Part shown: positions 1-11,002 of the stretch, piece after piece
How the letters are laid out: each line of letters starts with the position of its first letter
Position numbering within the stretch: the first letter of the stretch is position 1
Assembly: GCA_022925895.1 (NCBI GenBank)
Contig: JAKSYS010000144.1
Coordinates: 42,438-106,437 of the forward strand
Reading direction: 5' to 3'
Length of the DNA: 64,000 bases
From: Fragilaria crotonensis
Taxonomy: Eukaryota > Bacillariophyta > Fragilariophyceae > Fragilariales > Fragilariaceae
Position numbers and translations under genes: made by a program
Notes under the pieces: generated by a model
Told to the model about the DNA's origin: nothing
Databases searched by the model: none
The model's input: the letters and a program-made list of their open reading frames with translations, nothing else

Positions 1-117
1 CTTTAATTCAATCTACGCAGTGGTATAAGGTTCTTGTTCTGCTTTTCGACTACTATTGGTGAACTTGCAAGAGGTAACAAGCAGGTATCAGACACAACTC
101 TATCAGTGCCGGGATCC

Positions 118-1920
118 ATGGCAATGGAAACACCCTCCACATCACGCTTTGAATGTTATGTTACCAATGACGAATCTATTCGGAGTGCTGAGACCTTCGC
201 CTTTTCACCGGAAGAGGGCAAAAAATCTTCCTTTATCTTGACATCGACGCACGAAGATGCAACCGTCTTCGGCATTGAGGCGCCAGCTCATGTATGCATC
301 GAGGCCGTCTCTTCGGATGACAATCAATGCCTTCCGTTTGTGTTGGGAGGTTTTGAAATTGTGTCCAACTCACGGAATCTAGAGATTTACGTATCAGATG
401 AGAATGACAAGGAAACGTACCTCACGACCTGCCGCGGGATCAAATGGCGTCCGGAAGTTAGTACTAATGAGCTTGACAATCAGCAACCGCCTCCGGAAGA
501 TAACTGGCACAAGGCGCTCTTGGTTATTCCAGGCGGCCCTCGCACCATGACAAGGATTCGATTCAAAATGTTATCCATCCGACCGCCGTCTGACACCAAG
601 TCGTTGGTCCACTATGTCAAACTGAAAGGTCGACTGCCTGTTGTTGAACGCGTTCCTTCGCAACCGCAGCCACTACATCACGTCAGCAATACCTCGGCCG
701 ACGCCCAATTTGCAACAACAAACGCTTCTCCACCGCAACAGCAACCCCTGTCGATATCTGATGTCGCGGCGGCACTCGCCGGCGTTTCCATGATGGTTCA
801 TAGCACAGAAGAACGACTCACCAAGGTCCTGGAGTCAAGTCTCCTTCAACTCAACCTGGGGATCTCGAATCGGCTGCAGGGAGTCGAACGAGTTGTGGGT
901 ATGCAATGGACTGCAATTCAACAGCTGCAACAGCAAAATGCTATTATTTTACAGCAGCAAGAGCAAATGTTGCACGAAATGCGGGAACAACGCTCCATAC
1001 ACACTCATATCCTTGAATCGTTGACGAAACTGCAATTGTCCAATCAGCTGCTGCAGAACGAAACTGAGGTAATGGAATGCGGCACGGAGGATGACGATAG
1101 TAAACCGCCGTCTCGAATCCTGGGAGTCAACGAATCGGAAGGGATTGATGCCTTGACGCTCACCGGAGCGACGATCAACGGCGGTGGCATACCACATTGT
1201 GAGACTCTCGACGAGGAGAATCACTCAAATGTGTCCTCAGAAGCTCGACAGTCTGAGCTCTCACCCGCCGTCGACGATGAGGACAGTAAACCTCCCTTGC
1301 GCGCACGAAGCCTTGGTAACATCGTTGACCACAATATATCGTTGCCGATAGCAGAAGTAGAAGTAGAACTACCAGAATACCACGTCGACGAATCTACAAA
1401 TGATGCGACGATTGTTGGCATAGAACATGCCGACTCGGAGAAGGAAGCAACTGAAGGAGGGATAGAACTTACTGCAGATTCTAAAAATGGCATTGCAGTC
1501 GCGGACGACGACGATGGCAAGCCTCCGTCGCGTGCACGCGTCGACGATGATGCACATGGTTCCGCTCTCCGATCACTCCATGACCAGGGGATGCCCTTGT
1601 CAGCAATTACAACCGAGCCACACCCAACCAGAGAATTCGCTTGTTCTGATGCGGATGAAACAGCAGAGAATGACGACGAACCTAAATGCCGTCGTCGCAA
1701 CGCCGACGAGGATGAGAAGGAGGAGGCGATGGACATCGTGCACGTAGCATCACTCGGCGTTGTCCAAGCTGCTTATGGGGATAGCGACAGACCTCCATCT
1801 CGTTCCAGGCAAGGGGAAGATCAGAGCGTTGGACTGATGCTGGTCCTGGAACCTCCGGATAAGGGCTGTGGAGGTCCACACGAGGTAGTGACGAGCGATC
1901 CTAGGATAGAGGAAAATTGA
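118..1920 (+). CDS. PAAT-like protein with acidic KPPSR repeats
   Basis: An uninterrupted frame of about 600 residues starts at the ATG at 118; the frame stays open upstream to the window edge, so a longer or spliced N-terminus is possible. Residues of about 10-170 hold a compact beta-rich region with an SRNLEIYVSDE strand followed by YLTTCRGIKW, which resembles the N-terminal domain of the ATPase PAAT (C10orf88) family; this match is from memory of the family and is tentative. A Gln-rich helical stretch (nt about 780-1060) looks like a coiled coil. The C-terminal half is acidic and carries four copies of a D-D-x-x-K-P-P-S-R motif (nt about 1090, 1276, 1507, 1783), three of which keep KPP. 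No membrane segment or signal peptide is seen. Function unknown; PAAT proteins are regulators of mitochondrial ABC transporters, which cannot be assumed here. Confidence 0.6.
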   Translation: MAMETPSTSRFECYVTNDESIRSAETFAFSPEEGKKSSFILTSTHEDATVFGIEAPAHVCIEAVSSDDNQCLPFVLGGFEIVSNSRNLEIYVSDENDKETYLTTCRGIKWRPEVSTNELDNQQPPPEDNWHKALLVIPGGPRTMTRIRFKMLSIRPPSDTKSLVHYVKLKGRLPVVERVPSQPQPLHHVSNTSADAQFATTNASPPQQQPLSISDVAAALAGVSMMVHSTEERLTKVLESSLLQLNLGISNRLQGVERVVGMQWTAIQQLQQQNAIILQQQEQMLHEMREQRSIHTHILESLTKLQLSNQLLQNETEVMECGTEDDDSKPPSRILGVNESEGIDALTLTGATINGGGIPHCETLDEENHSNVSSEARQSELSPAVDDEDSKPPLRARSLGNIVDHNISLPIAEVEVELPEYHVDESTNDATIVGIEHADSEKEATEGGIELTADSKNGIAVADDDDGKPPSRARVDDDAHGSALRSLHDQGMPLSAITTEPHPTREFACSDADETAENDDEPKCRRRNADEDEKEEAMDIVHVASLGVVQAAYGDSDRPPSRSRQGEDQSVGLMLVLEPPDKGCGGPHEVVTSDPRIEEN

Positions 1921-2093
1921 CCTGATAGACATTTTCTAGGGCTTAAAAATGCAATACTATTATATAAGTAACCTTGGTCCATGATTAGCTTCGAGATTCA
2001 GTCAATACCAAAGGTTGGGAATGGGAAGTTCACCGGCAAGAATTGCCTAAAGGCAACCGTTTCATTGTCATAGGAAGGAGAAGTGCAACGTTG

Positions 2094-4049
2094 CTAAGAC
2101 CAATATGCAGCGGGGTCACTTGAATGGTACTTGATATCAAGTAAAGCACCGCCAAACGACAAACCATCCAGTCGCGAAATCTCGAAGATGATACCAGGAG
2201 TCTGGAACGACACATACATTCGCTTGCCGTCAGGTGAGAAAGCTAGCCCAGTGGTTTCACCCGAAAAAGTGGTAGTAGCGGGATCGTTGTCGATGATTGT
2301 GACGTATTTCCCCGTCGGATCGCGACCATGAACTCCGCAATACGTACCACCATCCTAGGAAATCATAGAAGTGGACGGACATGAGATGTTTCGAACGTAA
2401 CGGAGCCCTTTGGACGCGTTCCCGCCGAGCTCGTGCTTACCTCGCAGAAATACAAGATGCTGCCAGGATCTGACCCGATTAAGCGACCAACCTGGTCAGG
2501 TTGATTATTGAACTGTACAAGAAAACACATTTGTGAGGTGGGGACTGGGCTAAATACAATCACCACTGACAATGGACAAAGGGCTAGGCGATTGGTACTT
2601 ACGACACCTTGATTAGTCGATTCTTTCGTGAACGTTCCTTGTCTCAGTTGTAAGATGAAGAGAGTCTTGTCGACTTTGGAAACAAAGTAAAGGACGCCAT
2701 CCTTGATGTCTATTCCTTCCGCGTTAGGGTATAGACTTGGTGTGGCTTAGGCTTTCGTCGACACCCATGAGAAAGTGCCGGAGTTGCCACTGTCCACTCG
2801 CAAGTACCTGTGAGTTCCTGTAGAATACAACTCTTCGCGTGTTCCCAAGTTTGCCGAGGGGGTGAACTGAACGAGAGGGCCAGTTGAAGAATCTTCAGTG
2901 ATGTAATAGACGTGACGCCCGAGTGATGGGTCAAAATCATACGCAACACTCTCAAAGTTACCTCCATATGGAACCAAGTTGGTCTTTCTTCCGACAAACG
3001 CGCCCTCGGGCGACACTTCCCAAGTGAATCCGCTGGTGCCATACTCCTCACAACTCAGCCATGTGTTGTAGGGACTGCGACCACCACTGCAGTTGTTATT
3101 GGTGCCAGAAAGGACACGCTTGTAACCAACCACGTTGCCATTGGAATCAAATTCGATCGACCCAACTCCACCGGAACCAACGACCTCAGAGTTCGAGACG
3201 TAGAAGTAGTTGCCTGAGTTATCATTCTTCACGAAGACAGCAGCGCCATCTGGGTTGATATGAAGGTTGACCGAGGATTGCTGTCCATTTGCAAATATGA
3301 CAGGTTGACCTTCGGTGGCAATTATGCGCGCGTCAAGCCCTGTTGACAAGCGAAGTCCCAACGACTACTGTGAGATCACCAGGGACGTAGGTGGGCCCTA
3401 CAGAAGTTGTGGGACTTGCTGTGGACTTGTTGTGCCCGGTGGCAGTGTCGGTGGAAGCGTTGGAGTGGCGCTGTAACAGTACGAAATTCCGGACACACCG
3501 GCTCCAGAGCATCCAGGAACCGCTTCGCTGCCAACGCGCTGAAAGCAGGCAAGGCCTGAAGCACAATCGGCGTTCGTATCACAGTCTCCCTCGCACTTTC
3601 CAAGAGGAAAGGAGCGGGCTGGTTTGCCGTTGTCTCCAGTATAGGCCAACGAATTTTCGCCGTTGGGCTTGTAACAATAGTCTTTCCCTGACGTCCCAGT
3701 ACCACTACATCCTGGGACAGCCTGGGTGCCACTTCGTTCGAAACACAAGAGGTCGCCAAAGCATTCTTGACTTGTATCGCAATCTCCAGAACACGCGGGA
3801 AGCGGGGAAGGCTGTTGAAGGTGATCCATTGTCTCCTTCGATGAGGAGAGACTTCAGTGGCGCTGATGCTGCCGAGAGGAATGAAGGGCTTGCGCCGGTC
3901 GGGATTGTCGGAGTTCGCGAGGTGGGACGTATGGTTGGAATTTTCTTGGCTGCGATCGTGCTACAAGCTGCCAAAACGACGGTGGCAACATGCAGAAGAT
4001 GAGGCGAAGCCCCTCTCCTATCACTGGCAAAGGCGTTTGGAGAAACCAT
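2094..4049 (-). pseudogene. Secreted Cys-rich PhoX/DUF839-like protein, copy A (disrupted)
   Basis: A probable signal peptide at the N-terminus (hydrophobic core VATVVLAACSTIAA) is followed by two Cys-rich repeats of the form C-x-GDCD-x4-C...VPGC-x-G...YCY (nt about 3790-3470). A PhoX/DUF839-type propeller domain follows: SPYNTWLSCEE, VYYITEDSSTG, then TGLAFSPDGKRMYVSFQ near the end. PhoX members are secreted Ca-dependent phosphatases, but activity here is unproven. Two introns are clear, 2513-2602 (GTAAGT...TACAG) and 2355-2440 (GTAAGC...CTAG), at the same positions as in copy B (9200-10954). The frame is broken by an extra base in the run of four G at 3804-3807, by shifts near 3400-3450 and near 3365, and by an in-frame TAA (2747-2749) after which homology continues to the stop at 2094. 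The shifts could be sequencing errors; the TAA would need a substitution. Confidence 0.65.
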
Positions 4050-5577
4050 GGATGTTTGATGTTACGACGTTTTATGGATTCAACGAAACCCAAATGTAGC
4101 GCTCCTCATCTTTCAAGTTTTTCACTGGGTTCTTCCGTAATGACTCTTAATTCTTGTTAGTTATTTGGCAAGACTCGTGGCTTCTGGTGACATTCGAATA
4201 CATTGAAGATTCAAGTACGTACAAGTACTGCAGTAGATGGATCCTGCACAGTGCCGTTTTATAATCCCAAACACGGAAGATGGCGGATAGCATCCTTCGA
4301 ATCCCCACAAATCCACACAAAGCACAGTCGACAACACGAACCACACAGCCCACTCGGCAACATAATGACTATCGGCATGGATTCGATGGTCATATGTCTG
4401 TTAGTTTGGGTGCCATTCATGATATCAGGAAAAAGTAATAAATCGGGTACGACAGTACACATAGAGCATTGAGGAAAGATTCGAGAATTCCAACCAATAG
4501 ACGCATAAGTGGCACTCCAGAGACATATGCAGGATTCTTACCCCAATCTATCATGCACTTCGATTATTCATCAAAATTTAACGCGCATGACGAATGCACT
4601 TCCGATTCACGACTACCGGTATTAGTCTTTTGAAGGTTCTTCAATATGAAGTTCTTCCTCAACAACTGTCGTAAACGACCGAGCACTCCTGTGTTTTTTC
4701 TTGTTTCTTGGGTTGCAATCCCGAGTTACAGGACCGAGATCTGCTCTATCATATGTTCATGCTTCTCGGCAAACAGTGCATGTAATCCTATAGTACTACC
4801 TGGTACCAGGTACCGGTAGTATGTATTACTGGTTCGCTCTAATCCTTGCTGGTTTAGGTTCCACCACGTTTTTCCCGTAAGTCTTACTGCTGGTTCCTGG
4901 AGGCAATTTGGAATTTGAGGAAATGGCATGATGCACATACAATTGTTAACCTATTAGGAACTTGAAGGCAGGGCGAGATAATGAAGTACTCCGAGTATTT
5001 TCATATAGGTGTCCCACAAAAACGAAACACTGCAATCAAAGGACTCAACAATCATACGAGCCCACCAAGCATACCCTTCGGGCAACCTTACTCCGTGTGA
5101 ACGTTCCACTTGGCAGACCCTGGAGTTTGTTTGTCAGTTTGCTATAGTGAAAACATGGTCAGACTTTATGGTCAATCCACACTGTTCTTCATTTACTGAT
5201 TGGTTAGTGTGATCCTGTTACAAGAATTTGTTAAATGTGGTTTGTTTGCTGCTGCACTGTCTGGACGCCATGAGAGTCAAGCAAGTGTGAAACAATTTAA
5301 AGCAGCCAAACAACCTAGCTAGCTTAATGGGATTGAATGGGCAATTATGATGCTTTAGTCCCCAGAGTTGTGCTATATTGTGGAAACCACGAGTCCTCCT
5401 TATGGAGAAGAAGTAAAGCCTCTGGAAGGTCCGGCCCAAGCACGTTTCAGCCGTTTAGTTTGTGACCGTCGTCAGAAATGCGTCAGAGATTTTCCAAATT
5501 GTATGTATTGCAAGATTTGTAGCTCGACTGGTCGATGCAAACGAGCCGGCAAGGTTTTCTCCTCGTAAGTAAAAAAT

Positions 5578-5860
5578 TGCTGACCGTCAGTAAAAAATTG
5601 CTGACCGACAGTAAATATTTACTGACCGTCAGCAAAATTGCTGACCGTCAGTAAATAATTGCTGACCGTCAGTAAATCTGATTTGTCTTTAAGAAGGTTT
5701 CGTGGACACATGGTATGTTCTTACGTCAGTAATTTCTTCTGACCGTCAGCAATTTCTTTCTGACCGTCAGCAATTTTTACTGACCGTCAGCAAATTTTAC
5801 TGACCGTAAGTAAATTTTACTGACCGTCAGCAATTTTTAAGTGACCGTCAGTAATTTTGC
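5578..5860. repeat. Tandem array of near-palindromic 20-bp units
   Basis: About 12 copies of a unit of 19-22 bp with core CTGACCGTCAG flanked by A/T runs (consensus about TGCTGACCGTCAGTAAATT). The core is its own reverse complement except for the central base pair. Copies lie in two blocks, about 5578-5680 and 5725-5860, separated by about 45 bp of unrelated sequence. Variation is mostly in A/T spacer length and in the Y of GCTGA/ACTGA; single copies read GACCGACAG and GACCGTAAG. No coding frame runs through it. Confidence 0.9.
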
Positions 5861-7836
5861 ACTTTGCACCATTCACATGATAATAGCGCCAACCTACTCT
5901 TCACGTTGCGTCACCAAGACTCAGAATGGAAGCGATTTTCACCTCCAGGGTATCACGTGTTTTCGTCTTATTCACGATTCCCTAGGTATGGCCGGGCCTT
6001 CCTGGTGGTTCAATTTGGCAAGCAGAGACAAGCAACATACTACCGCACCTATTTTAATGGGTCTAGATTGGTCCGGACCCTTGAAAAAGAAGGAACAGTG
6101 TATCTGTGTCCAATTTCCATTCCAGCCAATGTTAATATATGTGTGATATGACTCCTGCCCTTGTAAATAACTAGACTTTGCTTGATGTGGTGGCTACTCT
6201 GAAACCATGCAATACTTCAATATTTGTTGCCAGTTGTGCAAAATCAAAGAATTGGAGGCATTGGTACCACTGGGGAAGAGAGCGAACACAATTGACTGAA
6301 GAAATGTTGGCTTTGAACAATGGAAAGGCACATTAAATAAGTGAGCTGATCCGGTGATAAGCAAGCAAGGATACAGCAGGAGGGTTCCATCAAATGGTTT
6401 GGCAAGTATTGCAAAACTGGTGTACTAATGTAGTAATTCTGGCACAATGAAAGGGTTTTCATTGCCATATTCTTTCCAAAGTTCCTCCAATCACATCAAC
6501 TGCAATACCATACCATGGTGCAGTGATTACTTCTCTTGGTCTGATGTGCACTTGTGAGCCTTGCTATCATTTTGGCCTCATACTTTTTACATTCTCAGCA
6601 TGTTTCCACAACAACATCATGATGTATCCTTCCATTGAGTCCTGGGCAAGGAGAAACATATATTGCATTGTTGCCACCAGCAGTAGGGCAAGGATTCAGT
6701 AGATGGTGAGTATGCAACTATCCTACAATCCTACTACAGCATGTCTACATGCATACTGCATACATAGCAGTTGTGAGGTGCGTAGTCAATCACAATTTGA
6801 ATGTTGAATGAACAGTACCTCATGTACAAGTGTCTACCCACCCGGGCCCCTGCCTTCATTCATCCAATTTCATGCCTTAATTAACCCCATGATTTTCGTA
6901 CGTGTGCAAGACGATTTTCTGTAGGTTTCATACTAGGGGCTACAGAAAAAATTGCTCCAATCGCAGTCATCAATTGAAAAGATAACAACACAGATCACCA
7001 TTCATTTGGTTCATTTTCCTTTTTACTTTCTTTTCAGTGGAAGTCACTGATGTGAAGAAAAAGCTTGAGACTTGATTTTTTCATCCCCAATCAGTCTCGG
7101 ACTAAAAGGTATCTACTTGCGTACCACATAAAAATGGCTTTGGCCCAATAAAATGGCTTTGAACCAATCTCTTGTGGAATTCAACGACCTCTACACAAGG
7201 ACACTCCAATTTTCATTATTTCACACCGTGACCTATTGTAAAGCTCTCCTTAATGAACACATAGAGGTATGTTCTGCAGATAGAAAAGCAATATAATTGC
7301 TCAGTTCTCTCAAATACGCATACTGCAGAGGAGACGTCAAAACATTGTTGCACGACCATTTTTCAAATGTCAAGGATGCCCTCCCAATTTATACAAGCTA
7401 CAGTTCTGAATATTTTCATGCGTTGGAGAGAATTCCACTTGGCGTTTGTTCCACACTGTGTGGTACAACAGCTTGTACTAAACCCTGTACCAATACAAAT
7501 TTTGATTGACGATTTACTCATCAAACTCTTGTGAAAAATATCAAGAACGGGATATAAAATATTATTTATATAGGTATACATATTTATGCACAACTTTGAA
7601 CCAGTAAATGAAAAACGAAGACTTGTATATCATTGATAGGCAATTCGGATCTTGCTCCAGTACTTTGATAATTCTTCATTGCTGTCGACTAGCAGATGAA
7701 GGATCAATGATACAGAACTGCTCGTTAAACATTTATGCTTCTATTCATACGGAGATAAAGTAATTTGAAACTCTTGTGAAACTATTGGTTCCAAGCCGTT
7801 CTTATTTTTTATGTGGGAGCGGGTGGTACATATTAC

Positions 7837-7954
7837 GTATGACATAGTCCTACGAGGACTATGGTAGGAGTGTACCGTACTCTTGTATGGAGTATGGAAT
7901 TTTTCGATATTGAGAAATGATTTATAGAGCCCTAAGAGGGCTCGTATGTCATAC
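7837..7954. repeat. Nested inverted repeats upstream of the methyltransferase
   Basis: GTATGACAT (7837-7845) pairs with ATGTCATAC (7946-7954) around two internal hairpins: CATAGTCCT-ACG-AGGACTATG (about 7843-7863, nine perfect pairs) and GAGCCCT-AAG-AGGGCTC (about 7927-7943, seven perfect pairs). The block ends about 65 bp before the ATG at 8021, so it would lie in the promoter or 5' leader. It could be a fossil miniature element or an RNA structure; nothing in the sequence decides this. Confidence 0.6.
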
Positions 7955-8020
7955 ATAGAGTCCACCATCACAGAGATCAGGAAATCAGGCATCTGACTTC
8001 ATTGTGATCATGCGCAGTTG

Positions 8021-8989
8021 ATGTTCGCCGAACCTCTGATGAAAATGGACCACGACGAACTGCTGAGCTGCCTTGTCAAGATTTCCGTTGAGTGGGATGA
8101 TAGCAATTCGTGGGATAGCCCCTTTCCAAATCGTGTCGAACTTTGGGGTTTGCCGGAACAGCTCTTCCATGAAGTCACAAGGTCGTCCAACAACCCCTTA
8201 GAGGACGGTACTGGGACACGACCATACTCAGGAGCAACTGTCTTTCTGCAATTCTGTCGTGTCCATCCCGACATTTTTCTAGACAGAAGTTATTGTCTGG
8301 TAGAGCTAGGAGCTGGCATTGGTACTTGTGGATTGGTTCTTGCCTTGGCTCGACGACACGCGAGCAATTGTCCTGATAAAGTTGGAAGGCCCACTGGTGT
8401 CAACCCTCAACCAAGTATCTTGCTCACCGACGGGGAAAAATTGACAACAGAAATTGCAAGGCGAAATTGTTCGCTTCTGGGTATGACTCCTGGAGAAGTA
8501 GATGTGGAAGTTCTTCGATGGAGTGAGGATTTGCACGAGATTCGTAAGGTTGCTCCACTCCATTGCTTTCACTACGTTGTCGGGACTGATCTGTTGTATT
8601 ATCGTACCCCTGCCCGAGCCCTGCTTACTACAGCAGAAGCCTTATTGTACCACCAACATGGCGATTCATCTGCCCCGAATGGCGCCAAGTCGTCAAGCAT
8701 GGCATATGAGGGAGCCATTTTTCTTCCGGCTACCATTCGCACTCCGTCGCTGGGTGATGAATTGGTGGAAATCTGCAATGAGCTGAATTTGGTTGTCCTC
8801 ATTGTTCCCATTGAATCATTTTATACTCCCGTTAATCCAATGATGTACAACATTTCCTTCCTCGTTGTGATCCGTAAGGAGCCAACCTACAACCTGCGCT
8901 ACAACACGCGTTACGCGACGCCCGTCCGTTCGATCCCCATGAGGAAAGTGATGATGATGGCATGCTGCCATTTTCGAACTAGCTACTAG
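8021..8989 (+). CDS. METTL21/FAM86-like class I methyltransferase
   Basis: Single-exon frame of 322 residues; the ATG at 8021 is the first in frame. The SAM-binding fold is clear: motif I LVELGAGIGTCGLVLA (residues about 91-106), an acidic loop ILLTDGEK, the post-motif VGTDLLYYRTPA (about residue 190) and late strands IFLPATIRTPS and NISFLVVIRK. ELGAGxG plus a D-x-x-Y-like element after strand 4 is typical of the lysine methyltransferase group Methyltransf_16 (METTL21, METTL22, FAM86), which modify chaperones, elongation factors or other cytosolic proteins. The substrate cannot be read from sequence. No targeting peptide is evident. It lies between the two PhoX-like paralogues on the opposite strand and ends 211 bp before the stop of copy B, so the two genes converge. 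Confidence 0.75.
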   Translation: MFAEPLMKMDHDELLSCLVKISVEWDDSNSWDSPFPNRVELWGLPEQLFHEVTRSSNNPLEDGTGTRPYSGATVFLQFCRVHPDIFLDRSYCLVELGAGIGTCGLVLALARRHASNCPDKVGRPTGVNPQPSILLTDGEKLTTEIARRNCSLLGMTPGEVDVEVLRWSEDLHEIRKVAPLHCFHYVVGTDLLYYRTPARALLTTAEALLYHQHGDSSAPNGAKSSSMAYEGAIFLPATIRTPSLGDELVEICNELNLVVLIVPIESFYTPVNPMMYNISFLVVIRKEPTYNLRYNTRYATPVRSIPMRKVMMMACCHFRTSY

Positions 8990-9199
8990 CACACTGGCAT
9001 TTTCTGCACGCTTCGCATCTGTCAATGCACTGAACGATTTGGCAACCAATTCATTATTGCTCATGGACATAACTATGAGCAATCTGGTTTGAACGAGTCC
9101 ATTGTCGCGTTTGATCTAAGAAATCCGAGCTACTATGTTATGAACGAAAATGAAATGGCTCTTCTGTTTGAGGAGGTCAACCAGATGGGTGCCTCAGTA

Positions 9200-10954
9200 T
9201 CAAATGGCATGGTACTTGACATCGATGAAGTCGCCGCCGAAGGAGTAGCCATCCGTGCGGCTGATCTCAAAGATTACTCCTGGTTTCTGGAAGGACACAT
9301 ACATGCGTCTCCCATCAGGCGAAAATGCCAAACCAGTTGTCTCGCCTGTCAAGAGTCCAGAGTTGGGATCATTGTCAATGATGGTGACGTATTTTCCGGC
9401 CGAAGTACGACCGTGAATGCCGCAATAGCTCCCCCCGTCCTGTTTGCAAAGGAATTGTCAGCTCATCTACAAAACATTTTCAACCAAAAACATTGCCCAG
9501 ACTCACCTCGCAAAAGTACAAGACATTATGGGGGTCAACTCCGATAATGCGGTTGACTTGGTCTGGCTGGTCGTTGAACTAGAGAGACGCAAGTGATGTA
9601 AGTCTGTTTCGTGATGTGGAAGGCGGTGTTGACGTGCTTTACATACCAAACCTTGGTTGGTCGATTCCTTGGTGAAGATCCCAGCGGCGAGATTCAATAT
9701 GAAGAGAGTCTTGTCTACCTTTGATACGAAGTAGAGGAATCCGTCCTTCGCATCGATTCCTTCCACATTGGGATAAAGTTGTGGTGTTGCGTTAGATTTC
9801 TTGGCAACCCACGAAAAGGTGCCGAAATTGCCACTGTCTACTCGCAAATATCTGTGTGTGCCTTGCGAGTACATCTCGCCCGGAGTACCAAGATTTGCGG
9901 AAGGAACGAACTGGACAAGCGCGCCAGTCGGAGAGTCTTCAGTGATGTAATACACGTTGCGCCCTTGTGCGAGATCGAATTCATAAGCTACGCTCTCATA
10001 GTTACCGCCCTCAGGGACCAGGTTCGTCTTTCTTCCGACGAACTTGCCTCCTGGAGATACTTCCCAAACAAATCCATTCTTTCCATTTTCCTCGCAACAA
10101 CCAGGTGTTGTAGGGCTTCGACCTCCGCCACAGTTCCGCTGCGTACCCGACAATACTCGGCGATATCCCAGGACGTCACCTTTGAATTGAACTCGATCGA
10201 TCCAACCCCGCCGGTGATGTTGTTCTCGGAATTTGAGACGTAGTAGTAGTTTCCGGATCCATCTTTCTTTGAAGATGCCAGCAGCATCTGGGTCAGTGTG
10301 GAAGTTGACAAGAGACTGAGCGCCGTTATAGTACTTGACTGGTCGGTCTTTGTTCGCGACAATGCGAACGTCCAGACCTGCTGAGAGGCGAAGACCGGCC
10401 TTGACAACAGTGAGCAGGCCAGGGACATAGGTGACTTTGGTGGCAGTCGTCACCCCGGGAGTAACTGAAACAGACGATGATGGGGAATTTGGGATTGTTC
10501 CAGGTGCAGCTGGACTGTAACAATAGGCCCTTCCGGTGACGCCGGTTCCGGTGCAGCCAGGGACTGTTTGGGTGCCGGTTCGCTGGAAACGCTTGAGAGT
10601 GTCAGCGCAGTCTGCGTCGGAATCACACTGCCCCTGACATTTCCGAAGTGGGTAAGATTCCGGATGCTTTTGCTTGGTGGCAAGGAAAGTCAATGCCTGC
10701 GGTTTCTGTGGGTTGTAACAGTAGTCCTTGCCATACTGACCAGCTCCGGAGCACCCGGGAACCGTCTGGAAACCTGTGCGCATGAAACATGTAAGGTCGC
10801 CGAAGCATTCAATGTCGTTGTCGCAGTCTCCCTGGCACAAACCAAGTGGAAACACATCCGAGGGACTGCCGTTGTTGCCAATGATGTCAAGGGCGTAAAC
10901 ATCGCCGGTGACTGTCAATACCATGAAAGCTAGGGCGCTCCAGTAGAGTGTCAT
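9200..10954 (-). CDS. Secreted Cys-rich PhoX/DUF839-like protein, copy B
   Basis: Start chosen at the ATG at 10954, which gives a signal peptide (hydrophobic core YWSALAFMVLTVTGDVYA). Two Cys-rich repeats follow, then the DUF839/PhoX-like domain with VYYITEDSPTG, an EGIDAKDGFLYFV strand and a C-terminal TGLAFSPDGRRMYVSFQ. Introns at 9579-9646 (GTATGT...CTAG) and 9440-9506 (GTGAGT...ACAG) match copy A in position. The stop is TGA at 9200-9202. Against copy A, the frame shifts out at an AAA run near 10270 and back near 10195, leaving a segment with no homology in the main frame; compensating small indels at about 10100-10110 scramble the conserved NTWLSCEE motif. Unlike copy A there is no in-frame stop. 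A role in extracellular phosphate release is inferred from the family only. Confidence 0.7.
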
Positions 10955-11002
10955 TATGAACCTGGGGAGAGGTTCGGTGTGAGTTACTTTGCTAATGGTC
11001 AA

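Larger units (their letters stand above)
4050..8020. other. Long gene-free interval
   Basis: No convincing protein gene or RNA gene was found in these 4 kb. The contents worth noting are a near-palindromic tandem array at 5578-5860 and an inverted-repeat cluster at 7837-7954, both listed separately, plus a short GGTACC-rich palindromic stretch near 4798-4820. Most of the rest is moderately AT-rich unique sequence. Open frames here are short, lack recognisable motifs and look random. Confidence 0.55.

Noticed and set aside
2747-2749. Selenocysteine or stop-codon readthrough at the in-frame TAA of copy A
   Set aside because: TAA is not a selenocysteine codon and no readthrough context is seen; the paralogue simply has a sense codon near this place.
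5578-5860. CRISPR array
   Set aside because: Units of 20 bp with A/T spacers of a few bases that are not unique; no cas genes and a eukaryotic setting.
9089-9547. Plus-strand open frame of 152 codons
   Set aside because: It overlaps the last exons of the PhoX-like copy B on the other strand, whose protein text and introns are conserved with copy A.
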